Shown here: piece after piece, positions 51,194-62,300 of the stretch
How positions within the stretch are numbered: the first letter of the stretch is position 1
How the letters are laid out: every line of letters begins with the position of its first letter
Source of the DNA: Niastella sp.
Lineage (GTDB): Bacteria; Bacteroidota; Bacteroidia; Chitinophagales; Chitinophagaceae
Length of the DNA: 64,000 bases
Assembly (NCBI GenBank): GCA_017744515.1
Contig: JAGIBF010000002.1
Span: forward strand, 62,001-126,000
Direction of reading: 5' to 3'
The notes under the pieces: generated by a model
Told to the model about the DNA's origin: nothing
The model's input: only the letters and a program-made list of their open reading frames with translations
Database searches by the model: none
Translations under genes and position numbers: made by a program

Positions 51194-53866
51194 ATGAAGA
51201 AAGTCCTACTCATATTTTTTTTATTGTCCTGCCTTATCCCGACGGTTTTTGCCGCCCACATCCGGGGTGGTGAAATGTATTACCGCTACGACAGTGTGAA
51301 CTCCACTGCTACCATGTCAAGGTATATCGTCACATTAAAGCTTTATGTTGATTGTAATGCGGGGCAAGGCCAATTGGAGAATACGCAGCCTTTCACCATT
51401 TTCGATAAAACGAATAATTCCCAGTTCAGGAATATCAAGGTAGATCTTAGCCGGGAAGAATGGATCCGGTATGATCCAAACAGTAATCCCTGTATCAGCA
51501 ACCCGCCTACCGATGTTTGCTATCGCCTTCGTTATTTTGAAACGACCATCGACCTGCCTGTCAATGCAGCCGGTTATGTGATCGCTTTTCAACGCTGCTG
51601 CCGCATTCAGGGTATTCAGAATATGCCTGCCCGCAGTAACGATTATGGCGCTACTTATACGTGCGAGATCCCCGGTATTGTTGCCGGTGTAACTTCCCGC
51701 CCTGCCTATAAAAATTCAAGTCCTGTTTTCAATCCCAACGATGCGGTAGCTATTTGCTTCGGTTCTACTTTTACTTTTGATTTTTCAGCTAATGACCCCG
51801 ACGCTGACTCTGTAGTTTATCAACTGTGCAATGCTTATAACGGTGGTGGTCCTGGTATGAGTGGTGGCAATAATTGTTTAACCTGTGCTCAACCCGACCC
51901 TGCTGCTCCCCCACCTTACAACTCTATTCCCTACAGGGCACCTTACGACGGCTCTTCGCCGATGGGCCTGAGTGTATCGCTCAACCGTTTTACAGGGCTT
52001 TTATCAGGTGTGGCCCCCAGTGTCGAGGGACAATATGTGGTGACTGCCTGTGCTTATGAATACCGTGATGGCCAGCTCATCAATATTCACCGCAAGGATA
52101 TTCATATTCGCGTAGCGGATTGTATTCCGCTGAAGGCTTTATTGAAACCTGATTATTCTTATTGCGATGACTTCCTCGTTACATTCAGGAACGAGCAGGT
52201 AAACCCGGCCAACTCGGTGTACATCTGGCAATATGGTGATGGAACAAAGCCCGATACGACTTCTGACGTAGAAGGAAGAATGCAACACCTGTTTGCCGAT
52301 ACCGGCACTTACACGATCAAGCTGAAGGTTATTCTGGCCGGCCAGTGTGTTGACTCTACTACCACGCTCGCCAAAGTGTATCCTGGCTTCTTTCCCAACT
52401 TCAGCATTACCGGTACTTGTTTGTTGAAACCTATACAGTTCAGGGACCTCACTACATCCCGTTATGGTGCTGCCAGTAAATGGCGCTGGAACTTTGGCGA
52501 CGAAACAACGCAAGCCGATACTTCCCATGCCAATCCTTCCTCCTGGCAGTATAGTACCATCGGCAAGAAGGATGTGCAGTTAATTGTAGAGAGTAATAAG
52601 GGTTGCATAGATACTTTAACGTTACAAGCAGATGTGCGTGATAAGCCTCCGATCACACTTGCGTTTAAAGACACGCTTATTTGTAGCAATGCGCTTGTCC
52701 AGGACACGTTGCAGCTTCATGCCTCGGGTAATGGTGTTTTCAGCTGGTCGCCGCTGGTGGAGATATTACGAACGAATACGCCCGACCCGCTGGTATTCCC
52801 GAAAACCACCACCACGTATACTGTACAACTGGATGAGAACGGATGTGTGAGTGAGGATACTGTGCGTGTACGTGTAGTGCCTGTAGTAACGCTTAATGCG
52901 GGACCAGATAATATTATTTGTCTTACGGATACTGTTCAGCTAACACCTGCTACAGATGGTTTGAAGTTTACCTGGACCACCAATCCATCTCCCAGTCCTA
53001 TCAATGATATTCATGCCAGGAACCCATTGGTATCGCCTACTGATCAGTTCACTACTTATTCGGTGCTGGCGGAGATCGGTAAATGTTCTTCACGTGATGA
53101 GCTTCAGATCAAAACTGTGCCTTATCCAACTTCAAGGGCTGGTAACGATACCACTGTTTGTTATGATGATACGGCCAGCCTGAATGCTTCTATCATTGGC
53201 AACCGGTTCGAATGGACGCCGATCAATACTTTAAGTGACCCAACTATATTGAACCCGCTGGCATGGCCTCGCAGAACTACTGATTATGTCTTGAGTGTGT
53301 GGGATAGTCAAGGTTGTGACAAACCTAAGCGGGATACGATAACGGTTACTGTGCGCAGGCAGTTGTTTGCTTCTGCCGGCAATGATACTTCTGTTGTCAT
53401 TGGCCAACCGTTGCAACTGACTGGCAGGGGCGCCGACTTTTATGAATGGCAACCGCCTAATTATCTCAACAGGAATGATATTAAAGATCCCATTGCTAAC
53501 CTGAGCAATAGTTTCAGTTATCAACTGAAGGTGTATACTGCAGAAGGCTGCTTTGATCTGGATACCATCAACATCAAAGTATTCCGTACCAATCCGCAGA
53601 TCTTTGTGCCCAATGCTTTCAGACCCGACGGTGGTCAGAACAACCGTTTACGTCCCATCCCGGTCGGTATTACACAGCTGGAATATTTCCGGGTGTTCAA
53701 CCGATGGGGGCAACTCGTTTTCCAGACTACGCAGCATGGTATGGGTTGGGATGGCAAGCTGGGCGGCAAGCCGCAAGACTCTGGCATGTATGTATGGGAA
53801 GTGCGCGGTAAGGACTTTACCGGTAAGACGGTGGTGCAGAAGGGGATTGCGATGCTAATTAGATAG
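51194..53866 (+). CDS. T9SS type-B exported protein with PKD domains
   Basis: The 890-residue protein has a signal peptide (MKKVLLIFFLLSCLIPTVFA), an N-terminal domain beginning AHIRGGEMYYRY that is typical of large Bacteroidota surface proteins, then several PKD-like beta domains (about 335-510, for example SVYIWQYGDGTKPDTTSD and KWRWNFGDETTQADTS) and further beta-sandwich modules. The end is the gliding-motility-associated (type-B) T9SS sorting domain, about 805-890, with IFVPNAFRPDGGQNNRLRPI and FRVFNRWGQLVFQTT. It is exported by the T9SS and kept at the surface. The PKD modules suggest adhesion or polymer binding, which is inference. Confidence 0.93.
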   Translation: MKKVLLIFFLLSCLIPTVFAAHIRGGEMYYRYDSVNSTATMSRYIVTLKLYVDCNAGQGQLENTQPFTIFDKTNNSQFRNIKVDLSREEWIRYDPNSNPCISNPPTDVCYRLRYFETTIDLPVNAAGYVIAFQRCCRIQGIQNMPARSNDYGATYTCEIPGIVAGVTSRPAYKNSSPVFNPNDAVAICFGSTFTFDFSANDPDADSVVYQLCNAYNGGGPGMSGGNNCLTCAQPDPAAPPPYNSIPYRAPYDGSSPMGLSVSLNRFTGLLSGVAPSVEGQYVVTACAYEYRDGQLINIHRKDIHIRVADCIPLKALLKPDYSYCDDFLVTFRNEQVNPANSVYIWQYGDGTKPDTTSDVEGRMQHLFADTGTYTIKLKVILAGQCVDSTTTLAKVYPGFFPNFSITGTCLLKPIQFRDLTTSRYGAASKWRWNFGDETTQADTSHANPSSWQYSTIGKKDVQLIVESNKGCIDTLTLQADVRDKPPITLAFKDTLICSNALVQDTLQLHASGNGVFSWSPLVEILRTNTPDPLVFPKTTTTYTVQLDENGCVSEDTVRVRVVPVVTLNAGPDNIICLTDTVQLTPATDGLKFTWTTNPSPSPINDIHARNPLVSPTDQFTTYSVLAEIGKCSSRDELQIKTVPYPTSRAGNDTTVCYDDTASLNASIIGNRFEWTPINTLSDPTILNPLAWPRRTTDYVLSVWDSQGCDKPKRDTITVTVRRQLFASAGNDTSVVIGQPLQLTGRGADFYEWQPPNYLNRNDIKDPIANLSNSFSYQLKVYTAEGCFDLDTINIKVFRTNPQIFVPNAFRPDGGQNNRLRPIPVGITQLEYFRVFNRWGQLVFQTTQHGMGWDGKLGGKPQDSGMYVWEVRGKDFTGKTVVQKGIAMLIR

Positions 53867-53973
53867 TCGGAAAGACGGAAAGTCCGGAAGACCGAAAGCA
53901 AATAACTTATAATGCGAGCTTCTTTCAGACTTTTCCGACTTCCGGTCTTTCGGTCTTTACTAACTTTCCGACT
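53865..53973. repeat. Long imperfect inverted repeat
   Basis: The outer arms AGTCGGAAAG (53865-53874) and CTTTCCGACT (53964-53973) are exact, and inner stretches with GGAAGACCGAAAG and CTTTCGGTCTT wording allow several pairings. It begins inside the stop codon of the T9SS type-B gene and ends 27 bp before the SDR gene. Confidence 0.6.
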
Positions 53974-53999
53974 TATCTTGCGGCATAAAATAATTCTGC

Positions 54000-54755
54000 A
54001 TGTCTATAGCACTGATCACCGGCGCCACTTCGGGTTTTGGGAAAGCAATCGCCATTAAATTTGCCGCTAACAATTATAACCTCATTATTACGGGCCGCCG
54101 TGCTGAACGGCTGCAGGAATTAAAAGATGCTCTTATCTCCTCTTATGGTATTGAAGTGATTGCGCTGTGCTTCGACGTTCGCAGCAGGAAAGCCTGTTTT
54201 GAAGCTATTGAGCAATTGCCGGCTTCGTGGAAAGCTGTGGATGTGCTGGTCAATAATGCCGGGCTGGCATTGGGAAGGGATTATTTTGACGATGCTTCCC
54301 TGGAAGATTGGGACACTATGATCGACACCAATGTAAAAGGCTTGCTCTATGTGTCCAAAGCTGTGATCCCCAGCATGGTAGAGCGTAAAAAGGGGCATAT
54401 TATCAATATCGGCTCTACCGCCGGCAAGGAGGTGTATGAAAAAGGGAACACTTATTGCGCTACAAAGCATGCGGTCAATGCTATTTCCCAGGGCATGCGG
54501 ATCGACCTGCTGCGCCACAAAATAAAGGTGACAGCTGTTCATCCGGGTGCTGCGGACACGGAGTTTTCCAATGTTCGCTTTAAAGGGGATGAAGACCAGG
54601 CACGAAAGGTGTATGAAGGGTATGATCCTTTAACGGCTGAGGATGTAGCGGATGTGGTATATTATACTACTACGCTTCCACCCCATGTTTGTATCAATGA
54701 CCTGGTAATGACCTGTACTGCGCAGGCTAACTCCATGTACTTGTATAAGGGATAA
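54000..54755 (+). CDS. SDR-family NAD(P)-dependent oxidoreductase (YdfG-like)
   Basis: The 251-residue protein is a classical short-chain dehydrogenase: nucleotide motif TGATSGFGKAIA (about 7-18), NNAG at about 86-89, catalytic Ser in NIGSTAGKEVYEKGNTYCAT (about 138-157) with YxxxK as YCATK, and PG after the active site (HPGAADTEFS). The sequence is closest to the YdfG-type group, which oxidises 3-hydroxy acids and L-allo-threonine with NADP. The physiological substrate is not certain. It is preceded by a long inverted repeat. Confidence 0.9.
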   Translation: MSIALITGATSGFGKAIAIKFAANNYNLIITGRRAERLQELKDALISSYGIEVIALCFDVRSRKACFEAIEQLPASWKAVDVLVNNAGLALGRDYFDDASLEDWDTMIDTNVKGLLYVSKAVIPSMVERKKGHIINIGSTAGKEVYEKGNTYCATKHAVNAISQGMRIDLLRHKIKVTAVHPGAADTEFSNVRFKGDEDQARKVYEGYDPLTAEDVADVVYYTTTLPPHVCINDLVMTCTAQANSMYLYKG

Positions 54756-54881
54756 TAACTAATTGACATACAGCCAATTCAGTAGTAGCCGGGAAAATAA
54801 ACCAGGGGGGATTGCGATTTCTATCTGTTTTGATTACTTTGGGATAGAATCATAATCCACATCCCTACAAAAACCCTTTTT

Positions 54882-55391
54882 ATGGTTAAGTTCCTATGTA
54901 AGGCTATTCCCGTCTTATTTCTTTTTTTCACCAATTCTTTATTGGCGCAAGATGCCATCAAGCAGCAAGGTTGTGAAGGTGGCAATCCTTATCAGCAAAC
55001 GGTAGACAGTTTGAAGCAGATCTATTCTTCCCAGGGCTTTACCGTGATGCGCGAGGCCTCCATGATCATGGAAAGCGAGTATGAAATGCCCATTGTAATG
55101 CCAATGAACCAAGGCACCGGTTACCAGTTCATCTTTATTGGCGATCCTACTTCACGGTTGTATGAAGTACGCATGTACGACTGGAACGAACGTCAGGTAG
55201 TGTACAAAAAGAACCTATGGGGCACGGTTGATGGCAATATCATCAGCTATAGTTATGTTCCTCAGTTTACCGAGTACCACATGATCAAACCCGTGCAGGT
55301 TAATAAGAAGAAGAAAAAATTGTGCGGCTACGTTATGTTGCTGAAGAAGAACGGTCCTGGTGATCAGGCGCAAGGAAGAAGCACCAAATAA
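54882..55391 (+). CDS. Exported protein of unknown function
   Basis: The 169-residue protein has a signal peptide (MVKFLCKAIPVLFLFFTNSL, cleaved near LAQ). The mature part has no motif I recognise; two Cys (near 31 and 148) could form a disulfide, and the tail is basic (VNKKKKKLCGY). Its beta-rich middle (GYQFIFIGDPTSRLYEVRMY) suggests a small periplasmic beta protein. A hairpin at 55464-55499 ends the transcript. It is a single gene between the SDR gene and a convergent barrel gene. Confidence 0.7.
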   Translation: MVKFLCKAIPVLFLFFTNSLLAQDAIKQQGCEGGNPYQQTVDSLKQIYSSQGFTVMREASMIMESEYEMPIVMPMNQGTGYQFIFIGDPTSRLYEVRMYDWNERQVVYKKNLWGTVDGNIISYSYVPQFTEYHMIKPVQVNKKKKKLCGYVMLLKKNGPGDQAQGRSTK

Positions 55392-55463
55392 ATTATTTCA
55401 TCCATTCAAGCTGAAGCTTATTGAATATATCTACTTAGTTATCTAATTAGTCTTAAACAATGA

Positions 55464-55499
55464 AGGGGTGAGTCGCTTTGAAAAGCAGCTCACCCTTTT
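55464..55499. terminator. Bidirectional intrinsic terminator
   Basis: GGGTGAG / CTCACCC with an inner GCTTT/AAAGC stem is followed by TTTT on the plus strand and CTTCATTG on the minus strand. It lies between the convergent genes at 55391 and 55520; the plus direction looks stronger. Confidence 0.7.
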
Positions 55500-55519
55500 A
55501 AGCTTTTTAATCCGCTATC

Positions 55520-56107
55520 CTATTTCTTATTGTTGTTGAACAAAGTATAGAACAGGCTAACCTGTATTACTCCATTCTTAAAATCGGGATCGATATTACC
55601 AGCGTCGAAGTCTCCTACTTTGGAAAGTCCGGCTGTATAACGCGCGCCTATACCCAGCCCCATGGAGCTATGAAAGCCCAGGCCGCCAGCCACTGAAAGG
55701 TCGGTGCTTTTGGCAAAGTCATCTATCTGCATGTCGTCTGTCTTCTCGTTTACTTTAAAGCCGATCTGTGGGCCTGCTTCAAGGTAAAAGCCACCATTGA
55801 AACGGTATTTCAGCATCACGGGTACATTTATGTAAGAGACTTTCAGGTTCTGTTCATTGCCTGCATTTTTCAGTTTGGCGCCTTGTGAGGAGAACAATAC
55901 TTCGGGCTGTATCGCAAAGTTGTCACCCAAAAAGAAGCTTACGAAGCCACCTGCATGGAACCCTACAAGTGATTTTTTATCGATGTTCTCAAAGTTTCCT
56001 CCGGTAAAGTTGCTGACGTTAACGCCGCCTTTTATACCCAATTGGAATGTCTGCGCAAAGCTTGTGGCACTCATCAGTAAGCACGCCGCTACAATTAATT
56101 TTTTCAT
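55520..56107 (-). CDS. Outer-membrane beta-barrel protein (porin-family OMP_b-brl type)
   Basis: The 195-residue protein has a signal peptide (MKKLIVAACLLMSATSFAQ) and the start of small eight-stranded outer-membrane barrels of the PorT-like family (LGIKGGVNVSNFTGGNF), followed by alternating strands such as FAIQPEVLFSSQGAKL and VMLKYRFNGGFYLEAGPQIG, ending in LFYTLF. These proteins are abundant in Bacteroidota and mostly of unknown role. Nothing in its surroundings points to a substrate; sprA ends about 200 bp away on the same strand, behind its own terminator. Confidence 0.9.
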   Translation of the reverse strand: MKKLIVAACLLMSATSFAQTFQLGIKGGVNVSNFTGGNFENIDKKSLVGFHAGGFVSFFLGDNFAIQPEVLFSSQGAKLKNAGNEQNLKVSYINVPVMLKYRFNGGFYLEAGPQIGFKVNEKTDDMQIDDFAKSTDLSVAGGLGFHSSMGLGIGARYTAGLSKVGDFDAGNIDPDFKNGVIQVSLFYTLFNNNKK

Positions 56108-56254
56108 ACTTCCTTTTTTTGTGTTTGAATAGGTATTTAATTATTCATGACTACTGCCTGTAACAGGTCAGAAAATGTCCTATGCAAATCTCATGCGCGG
56201 GGTTGGTTGGGAGTAAGTTCAGAGGCGGGAGCTCAGAGTCGAGAGTATAAAAAC

Positions 56255-56299
56255 CAAGAGTCTGGAGTTAGGCTCGTGCCTCTGAACTCCAGACTCTTG
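56255..56299 (-). terminator. Intrinsic terminator after sprA
   Basis: A perfect 15-bp stem (CAAGAGTCTGGAGTT / AACTCCAGACTCTTG) with a 15-nt loop is followed on the minus strand by GTTTTTATA, 5 bp past the sprA stop. Confidence 0.75.
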
Positions 56300-56303
56300 A
56301 CTG

Positions 56304-59300
56304 TTACTGTGCTAATGATATTCTTATCTGTACTCCTGCCCGTGTGTTGGTAATGGGCGGTGAGGTTGATATTTTGGGTATTGTACGGCGTTGATCGAAA
56401 TAGAGTTTAATGTTAACCCGGTTGCTGATCACGTAGTCGATCGAAGGGTTAATAAAGATCACTTTCTGGCCGGCTGTTGGCAATACCTGGTCCTGGTCTA
56501 ACCGGCTGTTGGCGGTGATGTCATCACGGATACTGAAGTCAAGGCGGAAGCTGGCATCATTGTCCAGTGGCTTTCCTTTCCATTTAATGAATGAGAAGAG
56601 CCCACGCTTACGGAAACCGGCACCCAGCTCGAACTCTGTTGAACGCATCTCACTGAGCTGGAAGTCGATCAGGCTTAAGCTCAATTGTCTTGATTTCTTA
56701 AATCCAAACCGGGCTGTTACCTGGTTGGTGAATTGCATATCAAAATCGATCAACGGTTCGAAACGTTCTTCTATAGATATGTTTGGCACCAGGAAGTATG
56801 GTACGAAGTTGCCGGATGTAGAATCATAAAAGCCCGGATAGCTCACAAATCGTGGATCTTCATACAGCAGTGCAGAGTTGAAGCTATTCATGCTCAACCT
56901 GCTGTTGTAGCGGTGTGATAGTGTGAAGCTGGTAAAGATCTTATCCAGTCCTGGTATACGTGTCAATCCTGTATAAGTAAGTCCCCAGTTGGGCTTGGGC
57001 AGTATGCCTGAGAATGGGTTGGAACGTATGTTCGGATTGCTTTGTTTGATCAGTGTGATGGATTGGGGATCTTTTCCTGAATAGGCAGCGATAAATGCAG
57101 GGATCAATACATCTTGCGCATAACGGTTATAACCTGTATAGAACCCATCTGACTGGAACTTTTGGTTAGCAGGCAGGTCTTGCCAATACGGGTTTTGCTC
57201 TGCCAATCGTTTCGACATGATGATCCGGTAGCTTTCAAACTTCTGGAATATCTCGGATACTTCGTTTGGGTTCGCAGGTGTGAACAGTGTTTTGAATGTA
57301 ATCCAGCTCACACTGAAGCTACCTGCTGTATAAGGAGCCAGGCGGGCAAAGTTATTGCCTGTACCAGTTGTGTCTTTATACAATTCACGGTAGTTCTTAC
57401 CAAAGCTCTTCTCCAGGGTAAGATCTATATTCAGATCACGAATTGGCTGTAACGTTGCGTTAATGGTCAGCTTCTGTGTATAATCCTGTACATTCTGGAA
57501 GTTGAACAATGAGTCAGACGTCAACCAACCTTTCCTTGCAATGGTATTGATAAAGTTTGTATCGGGCTGACTACCGAAGATAAAGCCCAGACCCGGCGCC
57601 ATGGATTTGAAGTTCATTCCCAATATGCGTGTGCTATCTGTGTAGCCGTAGATAGTAGCGCTCGCATTTTCCTGATATTGTACGTTCATCCGCTTCAGCA
57701 TGGTGAGGAAGCGACCAGCAAATTTTACCCCTCCGCTTAACTCCAGTGGCTGGCTACGGTCTCTCTTCGGCTTCTTTTTGCCAGTAGTATCTTTTTGTGC
57801 AGGAGGCACAGCTGGCGCACCTGGTGTTGGTGCTGCGCCTTCTTCTTCAAATGCTCTAAGCAATCTTGACTTGCTGTACAGTTTTGTAAAGTCAAACTCA
57901 GCTGTTACTCCTTTCTGTTGTGTATTGGAGATCGTATTTCCCAGGTTTCGGGCAATCAATGATGCCCCAACCCAATTGAATGAAGCAACATAGTTGGCGC
58001 GTACGGTTGCGAAATCGAGTACTGGTATTTTGGCTGTTGGCAGTGTGTACGAGAAGTTGGCTGTTTGCATATAGGATATGGTACGGCCTCCTTTCCAGAA
58101 CCTGTTCCACATACTGCTACGCTCCTGCTTATCCAAACGTCCGCTGTCTTCATCGATCCACGCTTTGTTGGTGGCTGTGAAGTCGACATTGAATGACCTC
58201 GTAAGGTCCCAACGCAGATTATATATACGGTCGAATGTAAAGTACTTGTCGTATGTTTCCGGTAATGTTCCTTTGGCCTCGCCCACATTGCGTGGCCTGT
58301 AGGCGCCAAACTGCCGGTTCACATCTGCCCTGAAGCCAAGCAATGATGGCAAGGGGTTGATGTTAAAATCCCTGATTATCGACAGCCAGGGCGACTTCGA
58401 TTTGAAGAGCCTCTTTGCAGGCTCCCAATATACCGGGGATGATGAATAGTTATATCCCAGGCCGGCACGATGGCGCACCAGTTCATTGTTTTCTATCAAT
58501 GGGCTGTGCTGTTCTTCTTTATAATAGGAGTAACTGACATCGATGTTCTCAATACTCCATATCTGTTGTTTTTTGCCGCTGGTGTTGTTTTTCTTCACGT
58601 TGGTAAAGCTCACCGACTTGATCGTCTTTACATCTACTGCATCTTCGCGAATAGAATCTTTCTGGCTGGCGGGGGCGCCTTTTAGCTTATCCTTCAGCTT
58701 TATATCCAGATCATATGGATCGTATTGTGGCGAGCTGACTGTTTTGGAAATGCTGGCATAGAAGGGTATCGACATGCCTGCTTTTTGTGGTAATAGTTTA
58801 CCCAGCTCCAGTTGTGTAGCCGCATCAAATTGTGTGAAGTCTTCCCGCGCCCGTTCATTGACCCTTTGTTCAAGTGTACCGAATCCTATACCGCGGTAGC
58901 TTCCGGAAAGGTAGAGGGTACCCAGATCGGCCAGCTTAAAGTCAATGCGGCCCAATGCGGCCCATGCGCCTTTTTCGTTCAGCTCACTGAGACGAAGTTC
59001 ATTGATCCAGACTTCGGTACAGGCGAGTTCTCTATTACGGTTCTCTACGCCCACAAACATTACGCGCACTTCTCCGAGATTGGGATTTCCGAGGATGGCG
59101 TATTCTTTGCCATCGGCATCTGTTTGTTTGAAGTAGGTAGCGTTGTTGCTCTGGTTATTCCGTGTCACTTTCAGTTGGATGAGTTTATCCAATTGAAGGT
59201 CCAGTTCATTCTGTGTGGGCCATATGAGATCATCTGCATTGGTATACCACGGTGTTATCTTCAGCGGTATCCGCACCTCATAATAGTTATTGATAAGATC

Positions 59301-62300
59301 ATTACCCAGCCTTATCACTCCATATAGTTCATTATCCTTAATGTCTGTACTGGAGTTCACCGACTCTGCGTGGATGTACATCTGCAATCGTCCATACTGG
59401 CGCAGGTCGAGGTTCATGGTTTTGAATACGCCGCGAACTTCTTTCTTTGGCAATGCGCATACCTGCATGCTCAATGACTGTTCGTTGAGCAATATGTTTA
59501 CGTTGTTGTTGCTCAATTGTTGCTGACGTACGACTCCGGGTGGTGTTCTGTATGGAACTGGTTTACGGGAGCTGTTCTCTTCGATATTAACTGCCAGTTG
59601 CTTGAAGGTGGTGCCTGAGTTGGTAGGGATGAGTACATATTGTCCGGTAGTATCCAATTCGTAATTGAAACGTCTCCACTGGTTGCGTACCAATTCCAAC
59701 TTGGCGAAACGCAGCACTACAGAATCGGTAAACCCGGTCAGGTACATCCGGATGAAACGGATGGATTTAAAGTCGGGAATGTTACCAATCTTATTTTGGT
59801 ACCCGGCAATCGGAATGCGGAACAGGTACCAGGTTTCGTGCATGCCACCACTGGGTGTAAATCCAATACTGTCGGTAATAAAGTTTTGTCCTACGATGAA
59901 CTGATTTCTTTTGAGTTCTACTTTATACTCGAAGTACTCTTCCAGTTCATTGAGTGTATTATCGCGGTTAAACTCTTCCTGATCGGGATAGAGGGTGAAG
60001 GCGCTCACGAACTCTGATCCTGTGCTTGCCACGGGTGAGTTACCTTGCGGGCTATTGATTTGCTTGTAACGTCCCAGGATACCTGTGCGGGTATTATCGT
60101 ACGCAGCATCGCGGTAATTGGTGAAGTTATCTCCTGCAGGGTCTTGTAATGCCTGCTGGTAGATGGCCGAGTTGACGCCAAAGTTGGTTGCCAGCTGGTT
60201 CAGGTAGTTCTGGAACTTCCTGCGCTCGGCTTCATCGTCCAGGCCATCGAAGCCCGCATCCTGCAAAGGACGGTCAGCAGGATCATTACTGAATGCCTGT
60301 GTAACCTGGATGGGGTTGGCCGGGACTTTACCCCAACGGGTGGCTGAATCTTCCAACGCTTTGGTCGCTGCTCCACTGATACCATTTTCAAAGAAGCGTT
60401 TGCCATCTTTCAATACATCTTCCGATATATTTCCGAGGTTGAAATACAATTGTCCTCCGTTGCTGCCAGGATTCTTCAGGTAGGGGTCCTGCAACCAGAA
60501 CTCGATGAACTCTACGTTGCCGGTTTCAAAATCCACCTGGTCGATGCCGCGCATAATGCCGCCCCATCTTTTTTCGGGATTCAATAGTTTTCCATCTGCT
60601 TGTATATTGGTAGCATCAAAGTTATATGGCCCCCTGTTCTGTGGGTAGTACGCCATATCGAACGTCACCAACTGAGCCTGTCCGAAATCGGGTGTACGGT
60701 TGGGATATATCTGTGTTACGTTTACCGGACGGATGCGCGGGTCTGTAAAATCCTCATATCCCTTGATGGGGTTATTGGCGGCGCGCTTGTCCTGCAATAC
60801 CGGTTCTATATTATACCAGGCGATCTTGGCCCTGTTGAATCCGTATGGTAATGAGTCGCGATATTCAGCTTCGGGGAACAAGCCATTGCCGGCTGGCGTG
60901 GAGGCAAGGCCCCAGTTTACCAGCGGGAAGCGAAGGTCGATAGCATTGCGCGCTCCTTCGAAGTCGTCTATAAAGATCAAGCCGCTACGGCCTTCTCCAA
61001 TTTGTTTGGGGTGGCCGGGTTTGAGGTAAGCAGCTTCTCCATAGGCGGTGATGGTACTCATCTCCGTCGTATTGTAGAAAGGCAGTTTATCCAACCAACG
61101 GGTGAGGCGTGGTGCTTCTGTGCGGTAATTAAAGTCGACCCCATACATGGTATTTCGGATAGGATCTTCATTGTATCCGGTTTTGGTGTAGAAGGGTCTT
61201 TCTGCCAGACGCACCATCGTACCGCCAATCTGTAAAGATTCGCGGGCTGTGTTTTTGGCCATATAGTCGAGCCGTAGCCCCAGGAAGTTTCGTTGCTGTA
61301 TCCCAAAGCCTGCATTGTTCTCAAACTGTACGTTGACCGGTAGTCCGGCATTGAGGATCGCCTGGTTGATGATCTTTACTGTACCGAGGTTGTAATCCAC
61401 CACGTAGTCGACGTTCTCGCGCAATACCTGTCCTCCTGCCGATACGCTCACCGATCCCTGTGGTACGTTGAAGGCTCCCAGTGATATTTCCGTACTGGAG
61501 TTGCCTTTTGCCGAACCTGTGATGATGTAACGGTCGAGGTTGGCGTAGGTCTTGGCTATTTCTTTGATCGTATCATAGAGTGGTGTAAATAAATATTTCT
61601 GTCGTATTTCCGGCGTACTGCCTGCAAATGCCTGGGTGCCCAGGTCGGCGCCAAACGGTTCGAGGAATGGGAAGATGACACGTGCCTGCTGGGAAATAAC
61701 GGTAAAGCCTTCTATATAGTCGAACACCCCATCGGGTAATGGGTCGTTCCGGGCGTTGAGCCGGTCCAGGTTCAAGATGGTAATCAGCGGTACGCCCGGC
61801 TTATCTCCCTCCGGTAAGAAACGTTTTTTACCCAGGCTGGGCTCTTCATATAATACGTTCAGTTTGAAATCGCCGGGCTGTATGCTGGACAAGTAGCTAC
61901 CATCAGGTGACTTCAAAGAATATACGTTCTTCATCATCAGGTCCCACAGTGGCAGGTTGGTCCGCTGAGAAGTAGCTTTCAACAATTTAAGGAACAGCAC
62001 TTTTTGTGTACCTGATACCGCGGCCGTGGTATCGGGTGGTACATCTTGTGAAAACTCACCTACCTGATAGATCTGTCCATTGTATTGGTACTGGTAAGCA
62101 ACACCCAACACCTCATCAGGTTGCAGGGGTTGACTTAACGACAAAAATCCCACCTGGGGATTGAAGTAAAAATCTGATGGGCTAAGCTTACGGGCAAATG
62201 TTTTTTCGAAGTCCTGCACGGCCCGTAACCCTATCGAGGCCAATTTACCTGTTACTGTAGACGAACCGCGGCTGGCAGGATCGCTGGTCAGTGTTCGATA

